From Exophiala sp. HKRS030 (lineage: Eukaryota > Ascomycota > Eurotiomycetes > Chaetothyriales > Herpotrichiellaceae), in contig JAHWDD010000006.1 of assembly GCA_023897205.1 (NCBI GenBank), positions 1,178,001-1,242,000 on the forward strand: a DNA stretch of 64,000 bases, in the 5' to 3' direction. Of the stretch, positions 63,440 through 64,000 are shown in pieces. Both the position numbers and the translations under genes were made by a program. Position 1 is the stretch's first letter; every line of letters begins with the position of its first letter. Below the pieces are notes generated by a model, which was given only the letters and a program-made list of their open reading frames with translations, had not been told where the DNA came from and made no database searches.

Positions 63440-64000
63440 TCAAACCAATAGTACTGCGTTCAGACATCCATCTCTACTTGGGTCGTTTGTGACTTGAGCG
63501 TATTTGCCCCAAACAACCTTTCCACCTGTAGTGACGAGACCCAATTCGGATACATTGACTTCTATTTCGTTGTTAGCCAATCACTCCTAAAGAGAAAGAT
63601 GCATGCGTCAAAAACTTACCAATGACAGTTCCTTTCGTCAAGACACCCAACTGAGTGTATAACGGGTTCTGAGGATTTTTCTTGACGGATATGATGGGCA
63701 ACTGCACCGTCACTCCCAGTTCCGGGTGCGTGACGTTTGCTTTTTTGTACCTCAAACCCATGGGCCTGATAAATCGCTCGTACTTGACGGGTCTCCGTGT
63801 GAAATCCGGTCCCACGAACGTAGGTTGTGTGATCATTCTCTTCCAACTCTTTTTGGCAGTCTTTTTTCCCGTCTTGACGACTTTAAACATTTCTTCCTCG
63901 CTGATACCTTTCACTTTGGGCAAGGGAACTGAAAATTTCGCGGCCTTTTCATTTCTTTTATTCTTGATCGCACTCGACAGGGCTTTGGCATTGTTGGCTT
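63440..64000 (-). CDS. nsa2: Ribosome biogenesis protein NSA2 (3' part, 5' end off window)
   Basis: Exon 63620-64000 (continuing past the right edge), intron 63562-63619 (58 nt, GTAAGT...AATAG), last exon 63440-63561. The encoded segment matches the C-terminal two thirds of yeast Nsa2: [80 protein letters not shown] and, after splicing, [20 protein letters not shown] and GCLNAVLLV. Nsa2 is an eS8-fold assembly factor of the pre-60S ribosomal particle acting in 27S pre-rRNA processing in the nucleolus. Its 3' end converges on the metallo-beta-lactamase-fold gene 150 bp away. Confidence 0.95.

Overview
The window looks like a chromosomal segment from a filamentous ascomycete (Pezizomycotina; Eurotiomycetes/Chaetothyriales-like is my best inference, not proven). 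The evidence is short spliceosomal introns (mostly 50-150 nt, GTRNGT donors, CTRAY branch sites, YAG acceptors), fungal DASH, Mediator, Ski2, VIB-1/XprG-type and PRC2 (EED) proteins, and genes spread over both strands with AT-richer intergenic spacers. I see no transposon, CRISPR array, rRNA or convincing tRNA.

Layout. 1-400: 5' end of a HUL5/UBE3C-type HECT ubiquitin ligase, running off the left edge. 1.5-2.4 kb: doubtful coiled-coil/TM ORF. 2.8-3.4 kb: Mediator MED21. 4.0-10.1 kb: a mitotic neighbourhood with shugoshin, DASH subunit Dad2 (divergent from shugoshin) and a basic TPX2-like low-complexity protein. 10.5-15.1 kb: TRAPPC13, which needs a 7-nt microexon, convergent on a DENN+C1 Rab-GEF-like protein. 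17.2-24.3 kb: small four-TM protein, lineage-specific protein, an LCLAT1/CST26-like acyltransferase with a long repeat-bearing tail, and two same-frame ORFs separated by one stop codon. 25.6-28.5 kb: epoxide hydrolase and ribulose-phosphate 3-epimerase. 29.2-30.0 kb: Cys-rich hypothetical.

34.3-49.7 kb is the most interesting block. An NDT80/VIB-1/XprG-type transcription factor is flanked by two gene-free stretches of about 4.3 and 3.4 kb. Next comes a GH3-GNAT fusion of the Ngs1 type (GlcNAc sensor in Candida), divergently paired with glucosamine-6-phosphate deaminase. A second divergent pair follows: betaine-aldehyde dehydrogenase and a choline-oxidase-like GMC flavoenzyme. The first three genes look like a GlcNAc sensing/catabolism neighbourhood; the last two would convert choline to glycine betaine.

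50.4-64.0 kb: SH3BGR/thioredoxin-fold protein, RA-PH adaptor, the EED WD40 subunit of Polycomb PRC2, the SKI2 RNA helicase with an RGG-rich insertion, a six-exon metallo-beta-lactamase-fold protein with an N-terminal zinc ribbon, and the 3' part of ribosome-biogenesis factor NSA2 running off the right edge. Exon joins were inferred by eye from splice consensus, reading frame and remembered family motifs; no alignment or RNA data were available.
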